A program made the position numbers and the translations under genes. The notes below the pieces were generated by a model. It did not search any database. It saw only the letters and a program-made list of their open reading frames with translations, and was not told the DNA's origin. From JAFMPW01 sp041743085 (lineage in GTDB: Bacteria; Bacteroidota; Bacteroidia; Flavobacteriales; Flavobacteriaceae), in the NCBI GenBank assembly GCA_041743085.1, contig JBGTNL010000038.1, positions 62,001 through 126,000 on the forward strand: 64,000 nucleotides of DNA, given 5' to 3'. Below, piece after piece: positions 42,907 to 51,880 of this stretch. Position 1 is the stretch's first letter; each line of letters opens with the position of its first letter.

Positions 42907-44235
42907 ATGAATAGCAGGAGAACATTCATAAAAAAAACAGCTGCCGGAAGTGCAGCCGTTACCCTTGGGGGGCTTATTCTTCCAAGTAAGAGCTACGCAT
43001 CCCTATTGGGGCCCAACGACCATATTAACGTTGCCGTTATTGGTGTAAGAAGTAGGGCAAAGGCCCATGTAAAAGCAATTCACGAAGATCCAAATGCTAA
43101 AATTCTATACAACTGTGATGTGGATGATAAGATCATAGAAGATCATAATTCCTGGTGCAGAAAAAACATAGGATACCTGCCCAAGGTTGAAAAGGATTTT
43201 AGAAAGATCCTCGAAGACAAAGATGTGGATGCCGTATTTATCGCTACTCCGGAGCACTGGCATGCACCCATGGCCATTGCGGCCCTGGAAGCGGGTAAAC
43301 ATGTTTATGTGGAAAAGCCTTGCAGTCACAACCCATATGAAAACGGCCTGCTTGTAGCAGCACAGAAAAAATACGGCAAGAAGGTGCAAATGGGCAATCA
43401 GCAGCGTTCGGCCAAAACCTCTATGTTGGCGGTTAAAGAAATAGGGGAAGGTATCATTGGTGAAGTTTATAAAGGGGAGGCGTATTACTCCAACAATCGG
43501 GAATCCATAGGAACAGGTACTATTATAGAGGTACCCCCAACCCTGGATTGGGAACTTTGGCAGGGTCCGGCACCCAGAGAAAACTTCAGAAATAATATTC
43601 ATCCATACAACTGGCACTGGTTTCGAAATTGGGGCACAGGGGAAGTACATAATAACGGCACCCATGAAATTGATATCTGCCGATGGGCACTGGGGGTGGA
43701 CCTGCCGGAAACAGTTACTTCCTTCGGGGGCAAATACACCTATGATGACGACTGGGAATTTCCTGACAATCAGCAGGTAACGTACTCTTTCGGCAAGGAC
43801 AAATTCATCACGTGGGCCGGCCATAGCAGGGGTATTATGAAACCGGAACGTCCTGGCCGCGGTGCGACGATCTACGGCAGCAAAGGAAGTATTGAGTTAA
43901 GCCGAAATTCTTACAAATTGTATGGATTGGATGGATCACTTATTAAAACCGAAAAGGAAAAGGGATCCAGCGCCACAACAAATACCAGGGGAGAGGGGCA
44001 ATTGGACGTGGATCATGTTGGCAATTTCTTTGCAGCCATCAGAAAAGATGTCCCCCAAAATGCACCTATCGAAGATGCTGCAATTACCACCATGCTCTGC
44101 CATTTGGCAAATATGGCACAGGATGCCGGGGAGATGTTGAAAATAGACACTTCAACCGGAAAAGTGCTTAATAACGAAAAGGCCATGGCGCATTGGAAAA
44201 GGGAATATGCGGATGGTTGGGAACCAAAAATATAA
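42907..44235 (+). CDS. Gfo/Idh/MocA family oxidoreductase with Tat signal
   Basis: A 442-residue sugar oxidoreductase with a twin-arginine signal (NSRRTFIKKTAAGSAAVTLGG), so exported folded. Rossmann motif VAVIGVRSRAKAH (near 47), the conserved EKP (VEKPCSHN, near 139) and a C-terminal sheet domain. Second gene of the DUF1080 group; the next Gfo/Idh/MocA gene starts 8 bases after its stop. The pair may oxidise the glycoside at C3 and reduce it after cleavage. The cofactor (NAD or bound NADP) cannot be told from the sequence. Confidence 0.88.
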   Translation: MNSRRTFIKKTAAGSAAVTLGGLILPSKSYASLLGPNDHINVAVIGVRSRAKAHVKAIHEDPNAKILYNCDVDDKIIEDHNSWCRKNIGYLPKVEKDFRKILEDKDVDAVFIATPEHWHAPMAIAALEAGKHVYVEKPCSHNPYENGLLVAAQKKYGKKVQMGNQQRSAKTSMLAVKEIGEGIIGEVYKGEAYYSNNRESIGTGTIIEVPPTLDWELWQGPAPRENFRNNIHPYNWHWFRNWGTGEVHNNGTHEIDICRWALGVDLPETVTSFGGKYTYDDDWEFPDNQQVTYSFGKDKFITWAGHSRGIMKPERPGRGATIYGSKGSIELSRNSYKLYGLDGSLIKTEKEKGSSATTNTRGEGQLDVDHVGNFFAAIRKDVPQNAPIEDAAITTMLCHLANMAQDAGEMLKIDTSTGKVLNNEKAMAHWKREYADGWEPKI

Positions 44236-44243
44236 TTATATCT

Positions 44244-45434
44244 ATGGATCGCAGAGATTTTGTAATAAAAGGAAGCCTTGCTACCGCCGCTCTGGGCACA
44301 TCATACCCCCTTACGGCCAAATTGTCGAAAAGTAAAAAGGCCAATGACGCCATCAACATGGGAATTATTGGAACAGGGGATCGGGGTGGAGGCCTTATTC
44401 CAAATATCAATAAAATTGAGAATTTAAACGTAGCAGCCTGTTGCGACATTATTCCCTTTCGCCTGAAAGATGCAATTGCCAAAACCAATGGACGGGCAAA
44501 GGCCTATATCGATTATCAAAAATTATTGGATGATAAGGATATAGATGCCGTACTTATCGCTACTCCTTTCAGTACCCATTCAAAAATTGCCATTAATGCA
44601 CTTGATGCCGGTAAGCACGTTTATTGTGAGAAAACACTGGCCAAAGGGTACGAAGGAATACAGCGTTTGATCCAAAAAGCAAAAAGTTCGGATAAGATAT
44701 TTCAGACCGGACATCAATACCATAGTTCCAGATTATATAAACATGCAGTGGATTTAATTGAAAAGGGGAAAATTGGCAAGATAACTTCGGTTGATTGCAA
44801 CTGGAACCGCAATGGGGATTGGAGGCGTCCTGTTCCCGATCCCAAATTGGAACGGGCCATTAATTGGAGGATGTACCGGGAGTATTCTGGTGGATTGTTA
44901 TCCGAACTCTGTTCCCATCAATTAGATATAGTGAATTGGATACTTCAGGATACCCCGGAAAAAGTGATGGGCATCGGAGGAATAGATTATTGGAAAGACG
45001 GCAGGGAAACCTATGACAATATTAATCTTATTTATGCCTATCCTTCAGGTGTCAAAGCTAATTTCACTTGCTTAACCAGCAATGCACGGGATGGCTATAA
45101 AACCAAGATAATGGGAGACAAAGGTACCATTGTATTGAGCTTTTCCGATGCCTGGTTCTATCCCGAGGGAAGCTATAAAAAGGAAATAGGAAATGTTGAC
45201 GGTGTTTCCGGAGCAACGGTAAAATGGGAACAGGAAAAAGGGATACCCATAGAGGTGGAACATGCCGATCCCAGTACCCAGGCTCTGATAGATTTTAAGG
45301 ATAGTGTTTTAAACAATACCATGCCGCAATCCAATATCATCACAGGAGCAAGGGCGGCTATTTGTGTACAGATGGGATTGGATGCTATGTACAATGATGA
45401 AATTGTACATTGGAATTCTGAGTTGAGCATATAA
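44244..45434 (+). CDS. Gfo/Idh/MocA family oxidoreductase with Tat-like signal
   Basis: A 396-residue sugar oxidoreductase. It starts MDRRDFVIKGSLATAALGTS, a Tat-like RR motif. Rossmann motif MGIIGTGDRGGG (near 34), CEKTLAKG (near 128), and HQYHSSRLY in the catalytic region. It is homologous to the neighbouring oxidoreductase but diverged. The start at 44244 is preferred to one 51 bases upstream, which lacks the signal and overlaps the upstream gene. Three-gene operon with the DUF1080 protein is inferred. Confidence 0.88.
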   Translation: MDRRDFVIKGSLATAALGTSYPLTAKLSKSKKANDAINMGIIGTGDRGGGLIPNINKIENLNVAACCDIIPFRLKDAIAKTNGRAKAYIDYQKLLDDKDIDAVLIATPFSTHSKIAINALDAGKHVYCEKTLAKGYEGIQRLIQKAKSSDKIFQTGHQYHSSRLYKHAVDLIEKGKIGKITSVDCNWNRNGDWRRPVPDPKLERAINWRMYREYSGGLLSELCSHQLDIVNWILQDTPEKVMGIGGIDYWKDGRETYDNINLIYAYPSGVKANFTCLTSNARDGYKTKIMGDKGTIVLSFSDAWFYPEGSYKKEIGNVDGVSGATVKWEQEKGIPIEVEHADPSTQALIDFKDSVLNNTMPQSNIITGARAAICVQMGLDAMYNDEIVHWNSELSI

Positions 45435-45581
45435 CTTAGCAACCCCGAACCTGTGTTCTGTGAAACGAATTGGCCATGCTTTTTTATGGAACTGAGCTCC
45501 CCTGCCATACAACGTCAAAAAAAAGGCCCTCATTTTATAGAGGTTTAAAAACCGGATAACTCTCCTTCCATGGATAGAAAA

Positions 45582-45604
45582 GCCCCCGAAAATTTTTTGG
45601 GGGC
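45582..45604 (-). terminator. Terminator of the sigma/anti-sigma/surface-protein operon
   Basis: GCCCCC (45582-45587) pairs with GGGGGC (45599-45604); inner A and T residues extend the stem. On the minus strand it is followed by TTTTC, so it fits as a terminator 17 bases after the stop of the surface-protein gene. It may also act on the convergent oxidoreductase operon. Confidence 0.65.
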
Positions 45605-45620
45605 CTTATTGAAAGAGTAC

Positions 45621-47117
45621 TTATTTTTCCAATACAACATCGCTGTATTTAGAAGTGATAACGATAGATCTGTCCGTGTTTTTGTCAAGATGATAACTCT
45701 TCTGTACCGTATTGCCCTGATTTGTTTTTATATCCCAGATAAGATAGGCCGGACTTGATAATTTCGAAGAAGTTCCATTCACGAAAATCGTGTAGGGCGA
45801 AGAGGGCAGCTCACAATTCAACTCGCCATTCTGTACGGAAATGTCCAACCCCTTAAAATTTTTGGAGACCCCGTTAATACGTAAAACCCCCAGGTTGTTT
45901 ATTATATGGGCCTTGTCTAGCAACCGATCTATGGTCACCTTTGATGAATTGGCGCTAAGGGCCAGGAGTTTTACATCTTTCAGGGCCACATTTTCCGAGA
46001 AATTGGCATTAAGACTACCATTATCCCAATATTGAACGCTTACCGGGGAATAAGAGGCCACAATATTGGTCTTATCCCCATCTATTGTAGTGGCAAGCAA
46101 CCTTGCGTAAGACAAGGTTGCATTGATATTTTTTGTGTTCTCAGCCAGTTTTACCTCGCCATGCCGCACATTCATCTTTAACTTTGTGGATTTCGGCATC
46201 TTTATTTTAATGATCTTTTTTACCCTATATTTTTTATTACCATGCATGGAAGGGCCAAAGAAGATATTTGAACCGCCGTGAAGGCTGTCTCTTTCCATGA
46301 AAAGAAAACGGGTGGAGTCCAGTGCCTTTCTTCGCAACATTCTTTCCCTGTTGCGGTCTTCCAAAACTTTTTGCCGTTCTTTAATGACTTCCTGCCGCTC
46401 CTTCATAGCCTGCTGCCTATCTTTCAGGGCCCTGCCTCTCTCCTGCAACATTTCATGGCGGCGTTCTTCCCGTTCTTCCACCCTTTCTCTCCAGGCTTCA
46501 GAGCGCTCCTTCATGCGTTCACTCCATTCGGCAAGCCGTTTCTTATAGTCTTCATCAAAATTCTCATCAAACTCCTTTTTCCACTTTTTCATATACTTTT
46601 CACCGTCCTTTTTATAGGCCTCATAATCAAAATTGTGAAAATACATAGGCGGCATGGGAGGCATTTCCCTCATTTCGGGCAATTCGGGCATCTCCGGTAT
46701 CTCCAGGTCAAGGAAGAGGGGCTCCAGTTCCGGTAACTCGGGTATCTCAATAATAAAATCACCCATGGCAACATCTCCGAAACTATTTCCAAAAAACAGG
46801 GAATTATCGGCTGTCGTACTGATCTCAATAGTTTTACTATTGCCCAGAATTTTGACTCCTCCATTTTTAAAATATTCCTCCGCCTCTTTTGAGGTGGCAC
46901 CTTCCAGTTCTACTGTGGCCTCCATCACTACTTCATTTTTATCCCAGGTCTGGAATTCAATATCCGCATAACTTGTATTGATGTCTATAACTGCGTCCTC
47001 CCCCACATTGAAGGATTCCCTATAGGTTTTAGATTCCTTCTGGCCATATGTCGCCATGACAAAAAGACAAAGTAACAAGGTATTTCCTCTAAACACTGTT
47101 TGTTGTAACTTCTTCAT
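45621..47117 (-). CDS. Secreted protein with coiled coil inserted before a DUF4097-like solenoid
   Basis: A 498-residue secreted protein with a signal peptide (1-25). Residues about 30-135 and 310-498 look like repeated beta-strands of a DUF4097-type adhesin solenoid. Between them lie a Pro/Glu/Met-rich segment (PELPEMREMPPMPPM, near 155) and a very long charged helix (about 165-285) made of ERxxxLxERxx-type repeats, probably a coiled coil. It is the last gene of an operon with a sigma factor and a membrane protein and overlaps the upstream gene by 29 bases, so its expression probably depends on that sigma system. A surface or envelope-stress function is inferred only. Confidence 0.7.
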   Translation of the reverse strand: MKKLQQTVFRGNTLLLCLFVMATYGQKESKTYRESFNVGEDAVIDINTSYADIEFQTWDKNEVVMEATVELEGATSKEAEEYFKNGGVKILGNSKTIEISTTADNSLFFGNSFGDVAMGDFIIEIPELPELEPLFLDLEIPEMPELPEMREMPPMPPMYFHNFDYEAYKKDGEKYMKKWKKEFDENFDEDYKKRLAEWSERMKERSEAWRERVEEREERRHEMLQERGRALKDRQQAMKERQEVIKERQKVLEDRNRERMLRRKALDSTRFLFMERDSLHGGSNIFFGPSMHGNKKYRVKKIIKIKMPKSTKLKMNVRHGEVKLAENTKNINATLSYARLLATTIDGDKTNIVASYSPVSVQYWDNGSLNANFSENVALKDVKLLALSANSSKVTIDRLLDKAHIINNLGVLRINGVSKNFKGLDISVQNGELNCELPSSPYTIFVNGTSSKLSSPAYLIWDIKTNQGNTVQKSYHLDKNTDRSIVITSKYSDVVLEK

Positions 47118-47673
47118 TTTCCGTTAATTTTAATTCGTGTAACTTACTTTTTAACTTTTGTAGCAACTGTAACCGCAACTGTAAATTTTTTATTAAGGCT
47201 GTAATGGTCTGGTCATTGGGCCCTATTTTGTTCAGTTCAATATTTAGCTTGTTGTATTCTTCATTTAATTCCGCCAAACGCTCCATAAAACTGTCTACTA
47301 AGGCCTTGTTTTCTGGCGAAATTTCCAGTTCGGACAGTTCAAGATTTATATTTGCCATATAGTAGTTCTCTACCTTCTTCAGATCTGGTGAAAGATCTCC
47401 AAGCGATATCCCCTGTTCTGTCACATCGCTATTGTCTTTAGGTACTACAATGGTGTTAATTACATCATTTTTATCCAATTGCAGGTATGCAAATAAGCCA
47501 ACGCTAAAAAGCAAAAGGACGGACACCGCAACTTTCAATATTGAAAAGGCGGCTCGTTTATTTTTGGGAATTGCCTTATTCAGCCGTGCCTCAAATCTAT
47601 CTTCGTGCCCGGCGCCCATGGTATATTGCTTTTTCCTTTCCTCTTTGAATAATTCCCTAATATCCTGTCCCAT
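47089..47673 (-). CDS. Membrane protein, probable anti-sigma factor
   Basis: A 194-residue protein with one transmembrane helix (about 44-65, FSILKVAVSVLLLFSVGLFAYLQ). The cytoplasmic N-terminal part is charged (MGQDIRELFKEERKKQ). The periplasmic part is helical, with a leucine-rich coiled coil at the C-terminus (about 130-185). It lies between the sigma factor and the surface protein and overlaps both genes, the standard position of an anti-sigma factor. It lacks a recognisable zinc-containing anti-sigma domain (no HxxxCxxC), so the role rests on context. Confidence 0.65.
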   Translation of the reverse strand: MGQDIRELFKEERKKQYTMGAGHEDRFEARLNKAIPKNKRAAFSILKVAVSVLLLFSVGLFAYLQLDKNDVINTIVVPKDNSDVTEQGISLGDLSPDLKKVENYYMANINLELSELEISPENKALVDSFMERLAELNEEYNKLNIELNKIGPNDQTITALIKNLQLRLQLLQKLKSKLHELKLTENEEVTTNSV

Positions 47674-48235
47674 AGCGCTTGTCTTTTAATAATTCCTTCA
47701 ATTGTACTTTCGCCCGTAATAATCGGGTCCGGCAGGTGGTTTCCTTTAATCCGAGTATTTGTGAAATCTCTCCATGATCATATCCTTCTAAAAGGAAAAG
47801 CTGAATTACCGACCTGTATTTTTCCGGCATTTGATCTATGGCAAACGCTACTTCCCTTATCGAAATACCATCGGCAACCGTCCAGTCGTCATCTTCCGCA
47901 ACTTGTAAGGTTTGTTCATGAAGTTCAACGTACTGTTGTTTTTTCGATTTGATAAAATCCAGACAATTATTTATTACAATTCTTTTTATCCACGCTCCAA
48001 AAGTCACTTCTCCCCTGAATTGGTTAATATTCTGAAAAGCCTTTATGAAGGATTCCTGCATCACGTCTTCGGCATCGTCCTGATTTCTTAAAAATCGCAT
48101 TGCAACGCAGAACATACCGTCACAATACTGCTTATACAGTTTTAATTGTGCTCTGCGATCATTTGCTTTGCAGCGTTCTACCAGATCAATCTGAAACATT
48201 TGGCCGGTTTCCAAGTTGGGTTTTGTTGCTGTCAT
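47657..48235 (-). CDS. ECF-type RNA polymerase sigma factor
   Basis: A 192-residue sigma-70 family factor. Region 2 (about 25-95) contains RFLRNQDDAEDVMQESFIKAFQNINQFRGE and FGAWIKRIVINNCLDF; region 4 (about 130-180) contains the EGYDHGEISQILGLKETTCRTRLLRAK helix-turn-helix. No region 3 or 1. It transcribes its own operon or another regulon. Alternative start at residue 13 (MFQIDLVERCKAND) is possible. It overlaps the next gene by 17 bases. Confidence 0.93.
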   Translation of the reverse strand: MTATKPNLETGQMFQIDLVERCKANDRRAQLKLYKQYCDGMFCVAMRFLRNQDDAEDVMQESFIKAFQNINQFRGEVTFGAWIKRIVINNCLDFIKSKKQQYVELHEQTLQVAEDDDWTVADGISIREVAFAIDQMPEKYRSVIQLFLLEGYDHGEISQILGLKETTCRTRLLRAKVQLKELLKDKRYGTGY

Positions 48236-48306
48236 TTATAAGGACGATAGAAGAAAGGCAGTGTTGCAAAAAAGTGTAATTTTAAGAAAATTTTAAATCT
48301 ATCCCC

Positions 48307-49215
48307 TTGAAACAAGTTACAATTAATAATAATTGTATCTCTCTGACAGTGCTTGATTACGGAGCAATTATCCAAAAAATAGAGGTCCGCAATAAGAAAA
48401 ACGAACTGACCAACGTAGCGGTGGGATTTGAAGATCCTTCTGATTATCTAAACGATACTATTTTTCTGGGAGCATGCGTGGGCCGTTATGCGGGAAGGAT
48501 CTCGGGAGGAGGGTTTGACCTCAAAGGCAAAAGGTATTCCCTGTACCATCAAGATGGGGTTCACCTCCATGGCGGGAAAGAGGGATTAGGAAAAAAGTTT
48601 TGGTCAATAGATTCAGTCAATAAAGATGAAAAGCCTTCCGTTAAACTCTCTTATACAAGTCGGGCCATGGAAGAAGGCTATCCCGGGGAAGTAAAGGTTG
48701 CCGTGGTTTACCAACTTATCGGCAATGCGCTTCACATAAGGCATAAGGCATCTACAGATGAAACAACAGTAATTAACCTTACCAACCATTCCTATTTCCG
48801 TTTGGACGATGAGGCCCGAATAGATCATTATTTCTTGCAGTTGAAAAGTAAAAATATATTGGAAACCCGGGAGAACCTTGTGCCTTCGGGGAGGGTGCTG
48901 CCGGTTAAAAATACACCCTACGATTTCAGGCATAGAAAAAGAATAGCAGCTATCTCACTAGATACTCCCTATATTCTGGACGGCAATACGGGGGTTGTGG
49001 CGAGGGTACATTCTCCTGCCTCAGGTATTTCCATGAAGGTACAAACCAACCAACCGGCCATAGTAGTGTACAGGCCGAAGGATTTTCCCGCGCTCTGTCT
49101 TGAAACCCAAAACCATCCAGATGCTCCAAATCATTCCCATTTTCCATCGTCGGTCCTGCAACCAGGAGAAACGTATAACAATACCTCTATTTTTGAATTT
49201 GATTTAGTAATTTAG
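48307..49215 (+). CDS. galM: Galactose mutarotase (aldose 1-epimerase)
   Basis: A 302-residue enzyme that interconverts alpha- and beta-anomers of galactose or glucose. Conserved motifs: DGVHLHGGKEGLG (catalytic-site His, near 80-92), VINLTNHSYFRL (near 157), and the catalytic Glu in ALCLETQNHPDAPN (near 262). The frame opens with TTG at 48307 (MKQVTINNN); no better ATG is in frame, so a TTG start is called. It is divergent from the sigma operon, 71 bases apart. Confidence 0.88.
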   Translation: MKQVTINNNCISLTVLDYGAIIQKIEVRNKKNELTNVAVGFEDPSDYLNDTIFLGACVGRYAGRISGGGFDLKGKRYSLYHQDGVHLHGGKEGLGKKFWSIDSVNKDEKPSVKLSYTSRAMEEGYPGEVKVAVVYQLIGNALHIRHKASTDETTVINLTNHSYFRLDDEARIDHYFLQLKSKNILETRENLVPSGRVLPVKNTPYDFRHRKRIAAISLDTPYILDGNTGVVARVHSPASGISMKVQTNQPAIVVYRPKDFPALCLETQNHPDAPNHSHFPSSVLQPGETYNNTSIFEFDLVI

Positions 49216-49238
49216 GGAAATCATATAATCAGCAACCG

Positions 49239-49799
49239 ATGAAAGCATTAAAATGGATTTTAATTGTAGTGGCCGTCCTGGGACTTTTGTTTGTGTTTGT
49301 AGGAATGCCCTATATGAAGAAAGAAACAAAAAAACACAGCCCTCAAAAAACGGCGGTATACGAAAAAAATGGGATGGATCTGTCCGTGAATTACAGCAGC
49401 CCTTTTAAAAAGGGCAGGGTTATCTTTGGCGAACTCGTCCCCTATGGTGCGGTTTGGCGCACTGGGGCAAATGAACCCACTACCTTTACAACGGAAACAG
49501 ACATAAAAATCATAGACAAATCTTTACCGGCGGGTACATACTCTTTATGGACCAAGCCCGACAGGACAGTATGGACGGTGATGTTAAATAAAGAAGTGCC
49601 TGATTGGGGCGTAACGCTCACCAGCGGGGGAAGGGAAACTACACGGGACCCGGAAATGGATGTTGTTGCAATAGAGGTTCCTGTATCGAGCATATCTCCT
49701 GCCGAGGAGAGTTTTACAATAGACTTTGAAGAGGCAGATCAACTGTATCTGACTATGTATTGGGACAACACCAAAGTAGGGGTCCCTATTAGTAAATAA
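49239..49799 (+). CDS. DUF2911 membrane-anchored protein
   Basis: A 186-residue protein with an N-terminal transmembrane helix or uncleaved signal (WILIVVAVLGLLFVFVG), then a DUF2911 beta-sandwich (SVNYSSPFKKGR, WRTGANEPTTF, LPAGTYSLWTKP, YWDNTKVGVPI). The family is periplasmic and of unknown function. Follows galM by 23 bases and precedes meaB by 2 bases, suggesting one transcript, although the functions look unrelated. Confidence 0.85.
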   Translation: MKALKWILIVVAVLGLLFVFVGMPYMKKETKKHSPQKTAVYEKNGMDLSVNYSSPFKKGRVIFGELVPYGAVWRTGANEPTTFTTETDIKIIDKSLPAGTYSLWTKPDRTVWTVMLNKEVPDWGVTLTSGGRETTRDPEMDVVAIEVPVSSISPAEESFTIDFEEADQLYLTMYWDNTKVGVPISK

Positions 49800-49801
49800 G
49801 T

Positions 49802-50851
49802 TTGGCAAATACCAAAAATATTGGTTCACAGAGTGTTTCTAGAGTTCAGGATCTCAGGAAAAATATTCCGTCTGTTACTTCCCTGACTGCCGGGGTTTTG
49901 CAAGGCGATAAAATTGCTTTGGCAAGGGCGCTCACCTTGGTTGAAAGCAATAAAAAAGAGGATCGCCTAAAAGCAAATACCTTAATTGAGAATTGCCTTG
50001 CCCATAAAACAACAACTACCCGCATTGGCATTACCGGCGTGCCCGGAGTCGGCAAAAGCACATTTATCGAGGCCTTTGGTACGGCACTTACCTCTGAGGG
50101 AAAGAAGGTGGCCGTATTGGCAGTGGACCCTACCAGCACCGTAAGTAAAGGGAGTATTCTGGGCGACAAGACCCGGATGGAGGCATTGGTAAAAGATCCC
50201 AATGCATTCATAAGACCTTCTCCCTCCGGGGATTCATTGGGTGGGGTAGCCCGCCGCACCAGGGAGAGTATTATCTTATGTGAAGCCGCCGGTTATAATA
50301 GTATTCTTGTAGAAACTGTGGGTGTGGGACAAAGTGAAACCGCCGTTCACAGCATGGTAGATTTTTTCCTGCTTTTGAAGCTTGCCGGCGCAGGTGACGA
50401 ATTACAGGGAATAAAGAGGGGTATCGTGGAAATGGCAGATGCCATTGTGATCAATAAGGCGGACGGTGCTAATGTGAAGCAAGCCGCGCAGGCACAATCC
50501 GAATTCGCAAGGGCGCTTCACCTCTACCCTCCCAAGACCAACGGCTGGATACCTAAAGTACTTAGCTGCTCGGCTTTGCAGCATAAAGGAATTGCCGAAA
50601 TAGGGCAAATGATCGCCGACTATATTTCTGAAAATAGAAAAAGCGGATACCTTCAAACCACACGTCAGGCACAGAACAAAAATTGGTTCTTTCAAACAGC
50701 AGAGGAACTTCTAAAGTCGCAATTTTATACAACTCCCAAAGTAAAAGAACAATTGGAATTACTTTTGAGGAAAGTTGAAGAAAATAACATCTCTCCTTTC
50801 CGGGCAGCCGAAACCCTTATAGAAGAATATGGTAAGTATAACCAGGATTAA
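49802..50851 (+). CDS. meaB: Methylmalonyl-CoA mutase-associated GTPase MeaB (ArgK)
   Basis: A 349-residue G3E-type GTPase that protects and reloads adenosylcobalamin on methylmalonyl-CoA mutase. Walker A GVPGVGKS (near 78), metal-binding VAVDPTSTVSKGSILGDKTRM (near 105), ETVGVGQSE (switch region, near 175) and the NKADG nucleotide base motif (near 218). The start is TTG at 49802 (no in-frame ATG near). It implies a B12-dependent mutase elsewhere, consistent with the adenosyltransferase at 20841. Confidence 0.93.
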   Translation: MANTKNIGSQSVSRVQDLRKNIPSVTSLTAGVLQGDKIALARALTLVESNKKEDRLKANTLIENCLAHKTTTTRIGITGVPGVGKSTFIEAFGTALTSEGKKVAVLAVDPTSTVSKGSILGDKTRMEALVKDPNAFIRPSPSGDSLGGVARRTRESIILCEAAGYNSILVETVGVGQSETAVHSMVDFFLLLKLAGAGDELQGIKRGIVEMADAIVINKADGANVKQAAQAQSEFARALHLYPPKTNGWIPKVLSCSALQHKGIAEIGQMIADYISENRKSGYLQTTRQAQNKNWFFQTAEELLKSQFYTTPKVKEQLELLLRKVEENNISPFRAAETLIEEYGKYNQD

Positions 50852-50920
50852 CCGTTGAAAAAAGGAAGACGCCCGGTTTTAAATTGAAAATGCTAAATTT
50901 GCCGCAGTTAAACCTCTTGA

Positions 50921-51880
50921 ATGACTCCCGTTACTACTGCTCTCCTGTCCATTGTGGTTCCCCTTTACAACGAGGAGGATAATGTGGCGCTACTTACCCT
51001 GAAAATTCATGAAAGCCTGCAGGGCTATGCCTATCAGATCATTTATGTGGACGACTATTCCACTGATGGCACAAGAAATGCAATAAAAGAACTCCGGGAT
51101 AACCTTGTACATCTTGTAGCCCTTAAAAAAAATTACGGGCAAAGTCTGGCCTTAGCCGCAGGGCTCGACTATGCCCAGGGAGAATTTATCATTACCATGG
51201 ATGGGGATCTTCAAAATGATCCCGCTGACATTCCTGAAATGTTGGTATATGCCGTCAATGGGGAATATGATGTCGTCACAGGAATACGGCAAAAGCGCAA
51301 AGATACCATTGTAAAAAAAATTCCCTCTAAAATTGCCAATTTTTTGGTAAGGAGGGTCACCCGACTGGATATAAAAGACAATGGCTGTGCATTAAAAGTA
51401 TTTACTAAAGACATTGCCAAAGATCTCAATCTTTATGGGGAAATGCATCGTTTTATTACACTTCTGGCCTATTTGGAAGGCGCTCAGATAAAGCAGGTGC
51501 CCGTTAGGCATCATGCCCGGCATGCGGGGGAGTCTAAATATGGGCTGGAGCGTATTTTTAAAGTTGTGGCCGACATGATGTTGCTATTATTTATCAGAAA
51601 GTATTTTCAAAGGCCCTTGCATTTGTTCGGTATTTTTGGCGTGTTGCTGATCATTCTCGGGGTGCTTATCAACATTTATCTGCTAATTGTAAAATTGGGG
51701 TTTGGGGAAGACATAGGGACACGGCCACTGCTGATATTCGGAATGATGTTTATTCTGGGGGGCATACAACTATTCACTATCGGGATCGTAATGGAATTAT
51801 TGATCCGAACCTATTACGAATCTCAAAACAAGCGGCCCTATAGAATTAAAAATGTGTTCATAGGTGACAAATCTGCGTAA
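50921..51880 (+). CDS. Membrane-anchored glycosyltransferase family 2 (GtrB/DPMS-like)
   Basis: A 319-residue polyprenyl-phosphate glycosyltransferase. N-terminal GT-A domain with VVPLYNEEDNV, the nucleotide-binding DDYSTDGT, and the catalytic DxD in TMDGDLQNDPADIP; the acceptor loop RLDIKDNGCALKVF follows. Two C-terminal transmembrane helices (about 240-260 and 270-295). It transfers a hexose to undecaprenyl phosphate for envelope glycan modification. It overlaps the next gene (17 bases), a flippase-like protein, and a GT39 gene lies on the opposite strand beyond; together they suggest a lipid-linked sugar pathway. Confidence 0.9.
   Translation: MTPVTTALLSIVVPLYNEEDNVALLTLKIHESLQGYAYQIIYVDDYSTDGTRNAIKELRDNLVHLVALKKNYGQSLALAAGLDYAQGEFIITMDGDLQNDPADIPEMLVYAVNGEYDVVTGIRQKRKDTIVKKIPSKIANFLVRRVTRLDIKDNGCALKVFTKDIAKDLNLYGEMHRFITLLAYLEGAQIKQVPVRHHARHAGESKYGLERIFKVVADMMLLLFIRKYFQRPLHLFGIFGVLLIILGVLINIYLLIVKLGFGEDIGTRPLLIFGMMFILGGIQLFTIGIVMELLIRTYYESQNKRPYRIKNVFIGDKSA

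Noticed and set aside
46278..46736. A long Phe/Leu-rich frame on the plus strand in the surface-protein gene
   Set aside because: It is the complement of the Glu/Arg-rich coiled-coil codons; the minus-strand gene has a signal peptide and operon context.
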